Of a stretch of DNA of 64,000 nucleotides, positions 10,138-19,547 are shown one piece after another. Origin of the DNA: CAVVXX01 sp052389895 (lineage in GTDB: Bacteria; Pseudomonadota; Alphaproteobacteria; Micropepsales; Micropepsaceae); assembly GCA_052389895.1 (NCBI GenBank), contig JBQTHM010000002.1, positions 1 through 64,000 of the forward strand. The letters are read 5' to 3'. Each line of letters starts with the position of its first letter. Positions within the stretch are counted from its first letter, which is position 1. The position numbers were made by a program, and so were the translations under genes. The notes beneath the pieces are model-generated. The model was not told where the DNA came from. It made no database searches and saw only the letters and a list, made by a program, of their open reading frames with translations.

Positions 10138-11750
10138 TATTCGGCCGCACCTTCCGTCTGTTCTTCCGCGGCCGCCTCTTCCGGCGGGGCAAGATCGGCT
10201 TCCGTCACCCAACCGGCCTTGAGCCGCGCCTTCATGATGATGTCGTTGGCATCGGCGCTGGTGAGATTGAAACCGTCGAGCGCCCCTGGAACGCGCACAC
10301 GCTCCTTGTCCTTCATCTCGTAATAGCCGAGCAGATCATCTGTGGCGCAGCCGGCCAGATCCTCCAGCGTCTTGATGCCATTCTCGCCCAGCGCCACCAG
10401 CATGGCCGGCGCCAGGCCCTCGACCTCGGCGACTTCGTCGGCAACGCCGAGTTCGCGCCGCTTGTCGTCCATTTCCGCGTTGCGTTTTTCGATAAAATCG
10501 ATGGCGCGCTGCTGAAGCTCCTGCGCCGTTTCTTCGTCAAAGCCTTCGATTGCGGAAAGCTCGTTCAGCGGCACATAGGCGATATCCTCGATCGAGGAAA
10601 AGCCTTCGGAAGCGAGCAGCTGCGCCGCCGTTTCATCCACGTCGAGGCTTTGCATGAACAACTGCGTGCGCTCGGCGAATTCCTTCTGGCGGCGTTCCGA
10701 TTCCTCGGCTTCGGTGAGAATGTCGATCTGCCAGCCTGTAAGCTGCGAAGCGAGGCGGACGTTTTGCCCGCGCCGGCCGATGGCGAGCGACAGCTGATCG
10801 TCGGGCACCACGACTTCCACGCGGTGTGTGTCTTCGTCCAGCACGACCTTGGTGACTTCGGCGGGCGCCAATGCGTTCACGATGAACGTCGCGGGATCGG
10901 GATTCCACGGAATGATGTCTATGCGTTCTCCCTGAAGTTCCTGAACGACCGCCTGAACGCGCACGCCGCGCATACCCACACAGGCGCCCACGGGATCGAT
11001 CGAGGAATCCTTGGAAATAACGGCGATCTTTGCGCGGCTTCCGGGATCGCGCGCGACCGCGCGGATTTCGATTATGCTATCGTAGATCTCGGGCACTTCC
11101 TGCGCAAAGAGCCGCACCATGAACTGGGGATGGGTGCGTGACAGGAAAATTTGCGGCCCGCGCGTTTCGCGCCGCACATCGTAGATGTAGGCGCGGATGC
11201 GGTCGCCATTGCGGAAGGATTCGCGCGGGATCATCTCGTCGCGCCGTACCACGCCTTCGGCGCGGCCCAAATCCACGACCACCGAGCCGAACTCGACGCG
11301 CTTGACGATGCCGTGCACGATCTCGCCGATGCGGTCCTTGTATTCTTCGTATTGGCGCTCGCGCTCGGCGTCGCGAACCTTCTGCACGATTACCTGCTTG
11401 GCTGCTTGCGTGGCAATGCGGGAGAATTCGATGGGCGGAAGCCCTTCGGCAATGATGTCGCCCACCTGTGCCGCGGGGTTGCGCCGGCGGGCATCTTCCA
11501 CGCTGATCTCCGTCTTGTCGTTTTCGACGGTTTCCACGACGTGCAGATAGCGCGAGATATGTGTTTCGCCCGTCTTCTCGTCGATTTCCACGCGAATGTC
11601 GTTCTCGGTGCCGTAACGCGATTTCGCTGCGCGCTGCATCGCTTCTTCCATCGCGTGGATGACGACGGATTTCTCGATCGATTTCTCGCGCGCAACCGCA
11701 TCTGCAATTTGCAGCAGTTCCAGTCTGTTGGCGCTTACTCCGGTGGCCAT
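10137..11750 (-). CDS. nusA: Transcription termination/antitermination protein NusA
   Basis: A 537-residue RNA polymerase-associated factor controlling pausing, termination and antitermination. The order is an N-terminal RNAP-binding domain (1-125), an S1 domain (about 133-200, GEIVHGIVKRVEFGSVVVDLG), two KH domains (about 200-345, with GACVGMRGVRVQ and AIGRRGQNVRLAS), then two acidic helix-hairpin-helix repeats (about 365-500). It ends in a short Glu/Ala-rich tail. It follows rimP by nine bases. Confidence 0.98.
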   Translation of the reverse strand: MATGVSANRLELLQIADAVAREKSIEKSVVIHAMEEAMQRAAKSRYGTENDIRVEIDEKTGETHISRYLHVVETVENDKTEISVEDARRRNPAAQVGDIIAEGLPPIEFSRIATQAAKQVIVQKVRDAERERQYEEYKDRIGEIVHGIVKRVEFGSVVVDLGRAEGVVRRDEMIPRESFRNGDRIRAYIYDVRRETRGPQIFLSRTHPQFMVRLFAQEVPEIYDSIIEIRAVARDPGSRAKIAVISKDSSIDPVGACVGMRGVRVQAVVQELQGERIDIIPWNPDPATFIVNALAPAEVTKVVLDEDTHRVEVVVPDDQLSLAIGRRGQNVRLASQLTGWQIDILTEAEESERRQKEFAERTQLFMQSLDVDETAAQLLASEGFSSIEDIAYVPLNELSAIEGFDEETAQELQQRAIDFIEKRNAEMDDKRRELGVADEVAEVEGLAPAMLVALGENGIKTLEDLAGCATDDLLGYYEMKDKERVRVPGALDGFNLTSADANDIIMKARLKAGWVTEADLAPPEEAAAEEQTEGAAE

Positions 11751-11759
11751 GTCGTTCTC

Positions 11760-12275
11760 CTAGTGGACGGGCGTTGCCGCCTTTCTTGCCTTAAAATCCT
11801 CCGCAATCAGCTTCTCGGTGAGCACGAGTTTCGCTTCCTCGATCACGTGCAGGGGAAAGCGCGCGGTCTGCTTTTCCTTGCCTTCCTCGACTATCAGCAA
11901 AACCTCTTCACCCTCGGTGCCGGCAAGGACGCCGCGATAGCGCCTGCGGCCCGCGAACGGCATCTTCAGTTCGATCCTGGCGTCGTGACCGGCGAAGCGG
12001 GCGAAATCTTCCAGCGCAGTCAGCGGGCGTTCGATGCCGGGTGAGGACACTTCCAGAACGTATTCGCCTTCGATCGGATCGGCGGCGTCGAGCACCTGGC
12101 TCAGCGCGCGCGAAAGGGCGGCGCAGTCCTCGACGTCCATATGGCCGTCCTTGCGTTCAGCCATGACCTGAAGCGTCTTGCGCTGGCCCGCCAGCACGCG
12201 AAAACGCACCAGGCGATAACCCGCGGCTTCCACCGCGGGGGCAAGCAGGGATTCCAGTTGCGCGACTGCGCTCAA
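11760..12275 (-). CDS. rimP: Ribosome maturation factor RimP
   Basis: A 171-residue protein needed for 30S assembly. Motifs: the MDVEDCAALSRALSQVLD helix and EYVLEVSSPGIERPLTALEDF, both family signatures. I place the start at the TTG at 12275 because AGGAG lies six bases upstream and the family begins at about this residue (LESLLAPAVEAAGYRLV). A GTG 21 codons upstream (12338) is open but adds non-homologous sequence. It is the first gene of the nusA-infB operon. Confidence 0.95.
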   Translation of the reverse strand: MSAVAQLESLLAPAVEAAGYRLVRFRVLAGQRKTLQVMAERKDGHMDVEDCAALSRALSQVLDAADPIEGEYVLEVSSPGIERPLTALEDFARFAGHDARIELKMPFAGRRRYRGVLAGTEGEEVLLIVEEGKEKQTARFPLHVIEEAKLVLTEKLIAEDFKARKAATPVH

Positions 12276-12381
12276 TTTCCACTCCTCTTCCGGTGCAGCT
12301 AAAACTTTCGGCCCGCGGCAGTAGAACCCCACTGCCACCCAAACAGCTCAATCTGTCCGGAATGGGCTGTACTTAAGGCTT

Positions 12382-13107
12382 TCAAGGGCCGCTTACAAGG
12401 GCTGGAAGGCGCAAAAAGCGCAGATAAGTACAGGTTTCGCCTGCCTTTTTGGCCTTGGCCTCGTAGCGCGTTTCGGGCCAGTCGCGGCTGCGAGAACTCC
12501 AGTCGCCGGGCGCGGCGGCCGCCCAGCGAAAGGCTTTGTGCGCCATCAGGCGTTCCAGCGCCCAGACAAGATGGCCGCGGTCGTCCGTGGCAATACGCAA
12601 CTCCCCGCCCTCGCGTATCACGCGCGCAAGCTCATCGAGCATTTCTATCTGAATGAACCGGCGCTTGTGATGGCGCGTCTTGGGCCAGGGATCGGGAAAC
12701 AGCAAAAACACGCGCGAAAGCGATTTGTCCGGCACCGCAGCGATCACATCGCGCGCGTCGCCTTCGTAAAGGCGGATGTTGAACAGTCCGCCATTTCCCG
12801 CCTCCCCCGCGATTTTGGAAAGCAATTTGGCGATGCCCGATATATACGACTCGGCGCCAATGATGCCGGCCTGTGGATTGTGTTCTGCCTGCCAGAGAAG
12901 ATGTTCCCCTGCGCCGAAACCGATTTCTAGCCAGAATTCTTTCAATTGTTCCGGATACGGAAAATAGCTGCGCGGATTCGCGCCGAGCTGCAACTGAAGC
13001 CGCAGGTCGGGCAACAGCTCGTGCATGAGCAGCTGCTGGCGCGCGCGCAATTTGCGCCCCTTGCGGCGGCCGTAATGGCGGCGTGTTGCTCGCGGATCGA
13101 GATCCAT
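12382..13107 (-). CDS. trmB: tRNA (guanosine(46)-N7)-methyltransferase
   Basis: A 241-residue SAM-dependent enzyme that makes m7G46 in tRNA variable loops. The SAM-binding motif is FWLEIGFGAGEHLLWQ; the downstream signatures LFPDPWPKTRHHKRRFIQ and FRIATDDRGHL-like (LRIATDDRGHLVW) are typical. The ATG at 13107 gives normal length; the reading frame stays open well upstream but without homology. It precedes rimP on the same strand by about 106 bases. In related genomes metK usually lies directly upstream; here a TSUP gene separates them. Confidence 0.96.
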   Translation of the reverse strand: MDLDPRATRRHYGRRKGRKLRARQQLLMHELLPDLRLQLQLGANPRSYFPYPEQLKEFWLEIGFGAGEHLLWQAEHNPQAGIIGAESYISGIAKLLSKIAGEAGNGGLFNIRLYEGDARDVIAAVPDKSLSRVFLLFPDPWPKTRHHKRRFIQIEMLDELARVIREGGELRIATDDRGHLVWALERLMAHKAFRWAAAAPGDWSSRSRDWPETRYEAKAKKAGETCTYLRFLRLPALVSGP

Positions 13108-13296
13108 TGCCCGAGCTTTGAAACGCACGCCCGTGCAGGTCAATGCGCGGGGATCCGAAGGGGCAAAAACTTTGACTGCGCAAGCGCGTTTTTTATGCGA
13201 ACCTCTTGCGCCGCGGGCAAAGAACGAAAAGGAACATTGCGGATTCCCTGGATTTTTTAAGGGAGACGGGGGAAGCGGCCCGCACAAGGAACCCAC

Positions 13297-14073
13297 ATGG
13301 AATCTTTCCTTCTTTTTGCCGCGGTGGGCTTCGCCGCGCAGCTGGTAGATGGCGCGCTGGGCATGGCGTTCGGGGTGGTTTCCACCACCGTGCTGCTTTC
13401 CTTCGGCGTGCCGCCCGCGACCGCTTCGGCCAGCGTGCACGCGGCCGAGCTCGCGACGACTGCCGCCTCCGGCGCATCCCATATCATCGCGCGCAACGTG
13501 AACTGGAAGCTGCTCGGGCTGCTTGTGCCTGCGGGCGCAGTGGGCGGGGCGCTTGGCGCCTATGTGCTCACCAGTTTTCCTGGCGAGGCCATAAAGCCTT
13601 TCGTCGTGGCCTATTTGGGTGCGATGGGCATCGCCATTCTATGGCGGGGGCTGCGGAACAGGCCGAACAGGGCCCCAAACCTCAAACTCATTCCGCCCCT
13701 GGGCGCGATCGCCGGCTTTACCGATGCGGCGGGCGGAGGCGGCTGGGGACCGCTCGTGACCTCGACGCTGATGGCCTCGGGCGGCGAACCGCGCAAAGTC
13801 ATAGGAACAGTCAATACGTCCGAATTTCTTGTCGCCGCCGCGATTTCGGCTGCGTTTCTCGTCGCGCTCTTTTCCGGCCATTGGTACGACGGAATCGGAT
13901 TGACCGATTATGCGATGCAGATTGGCGGATTGATTTTCGGCGGGCTTCTTGCCGCGCCCATGGCGGCCTGGGCGGTTACGCGAATTAAGGCGCGCCCGCT
14001 ATGCATCACCGTAGGTTTGCTTGTCGTGCTGCTGAGCGGCTATCAGGCCGTGCGACTGATGCAGCTGCTTTGA
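13297..14073 (+). CDS. Sulfite exporter TauE/SafE (TSUP) family membrane protein
   Basis: A 258-residue integral membrane protein of about eight hydrophobic segments. It has the internally duplicated TSUP pattern: the first half contains VDGALGMAFGVVSTTVLLSFG and HAAELATTAASGASH, the second GFTDAAGGGGWGPLVTSTLM and GTVNTSEFLVA. Relatives export or import sulfite, sulfoacetate and similar small organosulfur anions, so the substrate is unassigned. RBS AAGGAA lies upstream of the ATG. Its stop codon abuts the metK stop with no bases between (convergent). Confidence 0.93.
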   Translation: MESFLLFAAVGFAAQLVDGALGMAFGVVSTTVLLSFGVPPATASASVHAAELATTAASGASHIIARNVNWKLLGLLVPAGAVGGALGAYVLTSFPGEAIKPFVVAYLGAMGIAILWRGLRNRPNRAPNLKLIPPLGAIAGFTDAAGGGGWGPLVTSTLMASGGEPRKVIGTVNTSEFLVAAAISAAFLVALFSGHWYDGIGLTDYAMQIGGLIFGGLLAAPMAAWAVTRIKARPLCITVGLLVVLLSGYQAVRLMQLL

Positions 14074-15264
14074 TCAGAACGCGCCCGTGAGCTCGTCCAC
14101 CAGATCGATCTTCTCCCACGAGAACCCGCCGTCCGCATCGGCAGGGCGGCCAAAGTGCCCATATGCGGCTGTACGCGCGTAGATTGGCCGGTTGAGGCCA
14201 AGCCGCTCGCGAATGCCGCGCGGCTTCAGGCTCACCAGTTGCGGGAGAACCAATTCGAGCTTGGCGGGATCGACTTTTCCCGTGTCGTGCAGATTGACGT
14301 AGACCGAGAGCGGGTCCGGCACGCCGATGGCGTAAGACAGCTGGATCGTGCAGCGCGACGCGAGCTCCGCCGCCACGACGTTCTTTGCCAGATGGCGCGC
14401 GGCATAGGCGGCCGAGCGATCGACCTTGGTCGGATCCTTGCCGGAAAATGCGCCGCCACCATGCGGCGCCGCGCCGCCCTAGGTATCCACGATAATCTTG
14501 CGGCCCGTGAGCCCGCAGTCGCCGTCGGGGCCGCCGACGACGAAGGCGCCCGTAGGATTTACGTGCCAAAGCGTAGCGGGAGTTATCCACCCTTCGGGCA
14601 GGGCCTTTCTCACATAGGGCTCGACGATGTCGCGCACGTCTTCGGATTGCAGGTTGGCGTCCATATGCTGGGTCGAGACCACAAGCTGCGTCACTTCGAC
14701 GGGTTTGCCAGCTTCGTAGCGCAGCGTGATCTGGCTCTTGGAATCGGGGCCAAGGCGGGTTTCACGGCCCGATTTGCGCGCTTCCGCCATGAGGCGAAGG
14801 ATTCGGTGTGCGTAATAGATGGGGGCGGGCATGAGTGCTTCGGTCTCGCGGCAGGCATAGCCGAACATGATGCCCTGGTCGCCGGCGCCTTCGTCCTTGT
14901 TGCCGGCCGCATCCACGCCCTGGGCGATGTCCTTCGATTGCGGGTGCAACAGCACTTCGATCTTGGCGCGCTCCCAATGGAAGCCTTCCTGCTCGTAACC
15001 GATGTCGTGAATGGCAAAACGCGCCGTATCGGCGATGATTTCCGGCGTAATTTCGGCGGGCCCGCGCATCTCGCCAGCGATGATCACGCGGTTCGTGGTG
15101 GCGAGCGTCTCGCAGGCGACGCGCACATCGCGCGGGTCGTAGCCATGCTTGGGGCCGAGGCGGAAAAATGCGTCAACGACTTCGTCCGAGATGCGGTCAC
15201 ACACCTTGTCCGGGTGGCCTTCCGAAACGGATTCGCTCGTGAAGAGAAAACCTGAACGCTGCAT
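14074..15264 (-). pseudogene. metK: S-adenosylmethionine synthase interrupted by an in-frame amber codon
   Basis: A 397-codon frame that would make SAM from methionine and ATP. It aligns with the family end to end: [53 protein letters not shown] and [20 protein letters not shown]. In place of the Tyr of the invariant TYGG motif, codon 262 (14481-14479) reads TAG. The frame continues unshifted to a normal C-terminus, so it is a single substitution. TAG ends many other genes here, so general reassignment is unlikely. The ATG at 15264 is preferred; a TTG at 15309 also exists. It may be a base-call error, a suppressed stop or a real lesion compensated elsewhere. Confidence 0.9.
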
Positions 15265-15332
15265 GCGCGGGGCCTTCGGGCCAAGCTGAAAAGCGGCGTG
15301 TTCTGACAAGAAACAGCCGGGGGGTCAACGCC

Positions 15333-16637
15333 TCAGAGAATGAAACGCGAAAGATCGGCGTCGCGGGCGAGCCCTTCGACGTTCTTGCGCACGTATGCCC
15401 CGTCGATGCGCACGGTTTCGCCGCCCCTGTCCGTGGCGGTGAAGCTGATGTCGTCGAGTACGCGCTCCATGATGGTCTGCAGGCGCCGCGCGCCGATGTT
15501 TTCCAGCGAAGCATTTACCTCCGCGGCAAGTTCGGCGATCGCATCCACGCCGTCGGCCGTGAATTCCAGCACCACATTTTCGGTCGCCATCAGCGCCACA
15601 TATTGCTTGATCAGGCTGTTCTCGGGTTCGGTGAGGATGCGTTTGAAATCCTCGCGGCCAAGCGCCTTAAGCTCGACGCGGATGGGAAGCCGACCCTGAA
15701 GCTCGGGCAGCAGGTCCGAGGGCTTGGCCTGGTGAAACGCGCCGGAGGCAATGAAAAGAATGTGGTCGGTTCTGACCGGGCCGTGCTTGGTGGCGACGGT
15801 CGTGCCTTCCAGGAGCGGCAGCAAATCGCGCTGCACGCCTTCGCGGCTCACGTCGGCGCCGATGCGGTGCTCGCTGCGGGCGCAAATCTTGTCGATTTCG
15901 TCCAGAAAAACGATGCCGTTGTTTTCCACCGCGGCGATCGAATTGTGCAGGATCACTTCGTTGTCGAGCAGCTTATCGGCCTCTTCGGCAACGAGTATCT
16001 CGTGCGATTCCGCCACTGTCATACGCCGCGTGCGCGTGCGCCCGCCAAAAGCTTTGCCGAAGATGTCGCCGAGGTTGAGCATGCTCATCTGGGCGCCGGG
16101 CATGCCGGGGATCTCGAACGTTGGCAGCCCGCCGGAATCGTGCACCTCGATTTCGATTTCGCGGTCGTCCATTTCGCCTGCGCGCAGGCGCCGGCGCATG
16201 TCTTCCCGTCCCGCCGTTCCCGTGCGCCCGACAAGCGCGTCCAAAACACGCTCTTCGGCGCGCGCTTCGGCCGGCGCCTGCACTTCCCTGCGTTTTGCCG
16301 CGCGTATCTGGGCGATGCCCACTTCCAGAAGATCGCGCACGATCTGCTCGACATCGCGGCCGACATAGCCCACTTCGGTGAATTTGGTCGCTTCCACTTT
16401 GAGGAACGGCGCCTGTGCGAGCTTGGCGAGCCTGCGGGAGATTTCGGTCTTGCCCACGCCTGTTGGCCCGATCATGAGAATGTTCTTGGGCAGAACCTCT
16501 TCCCGCATTTCGCCAGTGAGTTGCTGGCGGCGCCAGCGGTTGCGCAGGGCAATGGCGACGGCACGCTTGGCCTCGTGCTGGCCGACAATGTAGCGATCGA
16601 GTTCGGAAACGATCTCGCGCGGGGTAAAGGAACTCAT
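15333..16637 (-). CDS. hslU: HslUV protease ATPase subunit
   Basis: A 434-residue AAA+ unfoldase that feeds proteins into the HslV peptidase. It begins [21 protein letters not shown], with Walker [10 protein letters not shown] at about 57-64, the [20 protein letters not shown] signature, an intermediate domain (about 110-230), Walker B ([10 protein letters not shown]) and the C-terminal tail ending in FIL that docks in HslV. Its ATG overlaps the TGA of hslV. Confidence 0.98.
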   Translation of the reverse strand: MSSFTPREIVSELDRYIVGQHEAKRAVAIALRNRWRRQQLTGEMREEVLPKNILMIGPTGVGKTEISRRLAKLAQAPFLKVEATKFTEVGYVGRDVEQIVRDLLEVGIAQIRAAKRREVQAPAEARAEERVLDALVGRTGTAGREDMRRRLRAGEMDDREIEIEVHDSGGLPTFEIPGMPGAQMSMLNLGDIFGKAFGGRTRTRRMTVAESHEILVAEEADKLLDNEVILHNSIAAVENNGIVFLDEIDKICARSEHRIGADVSREGVQRDLLPLLEGTTVATKHGPVRTDHILFIASGAFHQAKPSDLLPELQGRLPIRVELKALGREDFKRILTEPENSLIKQYVALMATENVVLEFTADGVDAIAELAAEVNASLENIGARRLQTIMERVLDDISFTATDRGGETVRIDGAYVRKNVEGLARDADLSRFIL

Positions 16638-17176
16638 TCCGTCTTTAGGCTTTCCATCGTGACGTTCGTATTGGTGTAAACGCAGATTCCGGCCGCAATC
16701 TCCATCGCGCGCGCGACGATCTGCTCCGCGTTCATGGTCGAATCCACCAGCGCGCGCGCGGCTGCGAGCGCATAAGGCCCACCCGAGCCGATGCCGATCA
16801 GCCCGTCGTCCGGTTCCATCACGTCGCCCGTGCCAGAAAGAACAAGGGATGCTTTTGCATCGGCCACCGCCATCATCGCCTCCAATCGGCGCAGATAACG
16901 GTCGGTGCGCCAGTCCTTGGCGAGCTCGACACAGGCGCGCGCCAGATTGCCGGGATGGGCTTCCAGTTTTGCTTCCAGCCGCTCGAAAAGCGCGAACGCA
17001 TCGGCGGTGGCGCCGGCAAAGCCCGCGATGACTTTGTCACCGCCCAGCCTGCGCACCTTGCGGGCCTTGGACTTGATCACCGTATTGCCCATGGAGACCT
17101 GGCCGTCGCCGGCAACGACAACAATGCCGCCCTTGCGGACGGAAAGAACTGTGGTGCCGTACATGGGTTGGGTCAT
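16634..17176 (-). CDS. hslV: HslUV protease proteolytic subunit
   Basis: A 180-residue N-terminal-threonine peptidase related to the proteasome beta subunit. The conserved start of the mature enzyme, [10 protein letters not shown], follows a seven-residue leader (MTQPMYG), so the catalytic Thr would be residue 8 after processing. The [11 protein letters not shown] and [14 protein letters not shown] motifs are present. The ATG at 17176 fits; an upstream start at 17218 would add unrelated residues. It forms an operon with hslU by an ATGA overlap. Confidence 0.97.
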   Translation of the reverse strand: MTQPMYGTTVLSVRKGGIVVVAGDGQVSMGNTVIKSKARKVRRLGGDKVIAGFAGATADAFALFERLEAKLEAHPGNLARACVELAKDWRTDRYLRRLEAMMAVADAKASLVLSGTGDVMEPDDGLIGIGSGGPYALAAARALVDSTMNAEQIVARAMEIAAGICVYTNTNVTMESLKTE

Positions 17177-17315
17177 GGGGTCCAAGCCGTGCGGCGAATC
17201 TGATGTGCGGCGGCACAATTTCCAAGGGTGAAGTCTTCACTTTCTCTCATGGCCCCGGCCTGACAAGATCGGCACGGAGCTAAACCCAATCTCCTACAAC
17301 GCGGGCGGCGCAATC

Positions 17316-17786
17316 ATGTCTGGGCAGGAGCGCTTTGTGGAACAAATGGGCAACGGGCACGCGGCATCACGCACCTCAGAGGTCGTGCGCGGTGTGATGC
17401 GGCTTTTGCTTGCGGAGGGATTCAGCCCGGTCAACGAATTCACGCTGGGCAACGGGCGGCGGCTTGACGTGGCCGGCCTCGATGCAGCGGGCGACTTTAT
17501 CGGTGTGGAAGTGAAGACAAGCGTCGCCGATTTTCGCGCCGACGAAAAATGGCCCGAATATCTCGGTTATTGCGATTATTTCTATTTCGCCGTGCCGCCG
17601 GAATTCCCGCGTGCGCATCTGCCTAATCATACGGGTCTGATGGTCGCCGACAGATACGGCGGCGCCATCGTCGCGCCCGCACCCCGTTCGGGCGTGCACC
17701 CTTCGCGCAGGCGCGCGATCATGCTGGCCTTCGCGCGCATGGCCGCCGAGCGGCTAGCACGGGTTCACGACTCCGGGGATCACTGA
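17316..17786 (+). CDS. mmcB: MmcB family DNA repair protein
   Basis: A 156-residue nuclease-like protein. The core EFTLGNGRRLDVAGLDAAGD and IGVEVKTSVADFRADEKWPEY gives the D, E-x-K pattern of PD-(D/E)XK enzymes, followed by YCDYFYFAVPPEFP. MmcB was named in Caulobacter for a role in mitomycin C damage tolerance, and the family is nearly confined to alphaproteobacteria. It is transcribed alone and overlaps the 3' end of the convergent glycosyltransferase gene by seven bases. Confidence 0.9.
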   Translation: MSGQERFVEQMGNGHAASRTSEVVRGVMRLLLAEGFSPVNEFTLGNGRRLDVAGLDAAGDFIGVEVKTSVADFRADEKWPEYLGYCDYFYFAVPPEFPRAHLPNHTGLMVADRYGGAIVAPAPRSGVHPSRRRAIMLAFARMAAERLARVHDSGDH

Positions 17787-18925
17787 AGCAGTTCGTCGAG
17801 CGCGGATACGACATCGCGGGCCTCGGCACGGAACCATTCCTGCCTGCCGCCTTTGCCCGCCACCAGTCCGCGATAGGTTTGCCCCAGCGAATAGGCAAGA
17901 AGAAGGTAGGTGTTCTTTACCTTGTCGGCGGGAAAGATTTCGAGGATGCGCGCCGCCTTGGGGGCGAACAGCACGTTGGTGAGGCCCGCGCCGTGCGGGC
18001 CTGCGATGGCATCGGCCCATTGAAACAAGGCGGCCTGATCGCGGAAAGAGAGTTTCCCCGGGGCGACGATTTCAAATCCGCGTTCGCGCAAAAGCGGCGC
18101 CAATTCGTTCTCGTTGGCGATCCGCCTCTTTTTTGTGTCGCTGCGGGTCAGATAAAGCCTCCGCTTTTCGCCGGAAGGCGAAAGCCCGTAGCCGTCGAAG
18201 ACAAGTCCTCTGATGAAATCAAGCACGTGCGTGGAGGCCAGCGTGCGCTTGACCGGCTGAAATACGTCGATCGCATGGAGCATGGGCAGCCGCCAGCGTT
18301 CCCCCCGGGGTACGGCTTCGAAACGAAGACCGGGAAATCGTGCGGCGAGAAAACCATAAATGTCCTGCTGAAACCGCGGAAGCGATTCATTCGTGAGAAC
18401 AACGAGGGGTTCGCGCCCCAGCGGGAAACGCTCGAGAAGGTAATGCAGCCGCGGCAATCGCTCGAGCAGGAAATGAAAGAGGTGCCTGTGCCCGCTATGC
18501 GCTCCCACCATATGAAAATAGTTTGAATTCAGTTTCGTTACCGGCGTGGTGCGTTCGGCGCGGAAATCGTGATAGCTGGCAAAGCCAAGCCCATCGCGGT
18601 ACTGCAACAGTTTCTCCCGCGGTTCATCGATGATGGCGCCTGTGTTCCCGAGCACCGTGACATTGTGCAGACGCACGAGGGAAATCTCGCGATCGACACG
18701 TTCGGGCAATCGGTCGGAAGTGCGCAGCCGTGCGGCGAATTCCGCCGCGCCCGCATCAAGCGCGATTTCCTGCGTTTCGCGCAAGGATTCGGTTTCACCC
18801 GCGCGCACAAGCGCATGCACATCGTCGTAGAACGGCACGGCGTCGCGCAGCGAGGGGGCGAACCGCGTGGCGGTGCGCCCCAGCACGTAGCGCCAATGGC
18901 GCGCGCTGAATTTACGGACAGCCAA
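17780..18925 (-). CDS. Glycosyltransferase family 61 protein
   Basis: A 381-residue protein of the GT61 (DUF563) family, which transfers sugars such as xylose or GlcNAc in capsule and glycan synthesis. Signatures are HSGHRHLFHFLLERLPRLHYLL in the middle and IAGPHGAGLTNVLFAPKAARILEIFP near the C-terminus. There is no signal peptide or membrane segment, so it is probably cytoplasmic. It starts 13 bases after regA on the same strand and probably shares its transcript, which is an unusual partner for a redox regulator. The acceptor is unknown. Confidence 0.85.
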   Translation of the reverse strand: MAVRKFSARHWRYVLGRTATRFAPSLRDAVPFYDDVHALVRAGETESLRETQEIALDAGAAEFAARLRTSDRLPERVDREISLVRLHNVTVLGNTGAIIDEPREKLLQYRDGLGFASYHDFRAERTTPVTKLNSNYFHMVGAHSGHRHLFHFLLERLPRLHYLLERFPLGREPLVVLTNESLPRFQQDIYGFLAARFPGLRFEAVPRGERWRLPMLHAIDVFQPVKRTLASTHVLDFIRGLVFDGYGLSPSGEKRRLYLTRSDTKKRRIANENELAPLLRERGFEIVAPGKLSFRDQAALFQWADAIAGPHGAGLTNVLFAPKAARILEIFPADKVKNTYLLLAYSLGQTYRGLVAGKGGRQEWFRAEARDVVSALDELLQ

Positions 18926-18938
18926 GGAGAAATCTCAT

Positions 18939-19490
18939 CTAGCGCGGGCTGCGCTTGGCAAGAATGCGCTGCAGCGTGCGCCGGTGCATGTTGAGCCGGC
19001 GCGCCGTCTCGGAAACATTGTGGCCGCAGAGTTCGTAGACGCGCTGGATGTGCTCCCAGCGTACGCGGTCTGCCGACATCGGATTTTCGGGCGGCATCGG
19101 CTTGCGCCCGGGCGGCGCCAGCAGCGCGCTCAGGACGTCGTCCGCATCGGCGGGCTTGGGTAGATAGTCGACGGCGCCGAATTTCACCGCCGCCACTGCG
19201 GTGGCGATATTGCCGAAACCGGTCAACACGATTACGCGCGCATCAGGGCGCGTGCCATGCAGGATTTCCACCACGTCGAGCCCGTTGCCGTCTTCCAGTT
19301 TCAAATCCACGACGGCATAGGCGGGCGGGCGTTCGCGTGCGATCTGGATTCCCTCGCGCACCGTTTCCGCCATGACTACGTCAAAGCCGCGCGATTGCAT
19401 GGCGCGGGCCAGCCGCTCGCGAAATGGGCGGTCGTCGTCCAGGATGAGAAGCGTCTTCTCCTCCGGAAGGGGCGATTCATGAGACGTCAT
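18939..19490 (-). CDS. regA: Redox response regulator, ActR/PrrA/RegA family
   Basis: A 183-residue two-component regulator. The receiver domain has the acidic pocket LILDDDRPF, phospho-acceptor Asp62 in VVDLKLEDGNGLD, the Thr of VIVLTGFG and the Lys of YLPKPADADD. A proline-rich linker leads to a Fis-type helix-turn-helix at the C-terminus (HNVSETARRLNMHRRTLQRIL), which is almost invariant in RegA proteins. In relatives it controls photosynthesis, respiration, nitrogen and carbon fixation genes in response to oxygen. It follows regB by 57 bases. Confidence 0.95.
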   Translation of the reverse strand: MTSHESPLPEEKTLLILDDDRPFRERLARAMQSRGFDVVMAETVREGIQIARERPPAYAVVDLKLEDGNGLDVVEILHGTRPDARVIVLTGFGNIATAVAAVKFGAVDYLPKPADADDVLSALLAPPGRKPMPPENPMSADRVRWEHIQRVYELCGHNVSETARRLNMHRRTLQRILAKRSPR

Positions 19491-19547
19491 AGACGCCGCT
19501 TAAGCTGTTGCACGCAAGATATATAGCGAGCCCGCCCCGTCATTCCA

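Noticed and set aside
9831..11141. Open frame of 436 codons opposite nusA and the YlxR gene
   Set aside because: It crosses two real genes in antisense and has no homologous motif.
13160..13200. GCGCAAGCGC followed by TTTTTT as a terminator
   Set aside because: The stem is only four to five bases and lies upstream of both divergent genes, where a promoter is as likely.
14479..14481. Pyrrolysine or general TAG reassignment
   Set aside because: TAG terminates several ordinary genes in the window, no pyl genes are seen, and Tyr is the expected residue.
14155..15255. Plus-strand frame of 366 codons opposite metK, considered as a replacement for the broken gene
   Set aside because: It has no motif and mirrors metK codons; metK itself aligns end to end apart from one codon.
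15265..15332. SAM riboswitch before metK
   Set aside because: The 68 bases after hslU show no SAM-II or SAM-I core and are probably plain operon spacing.
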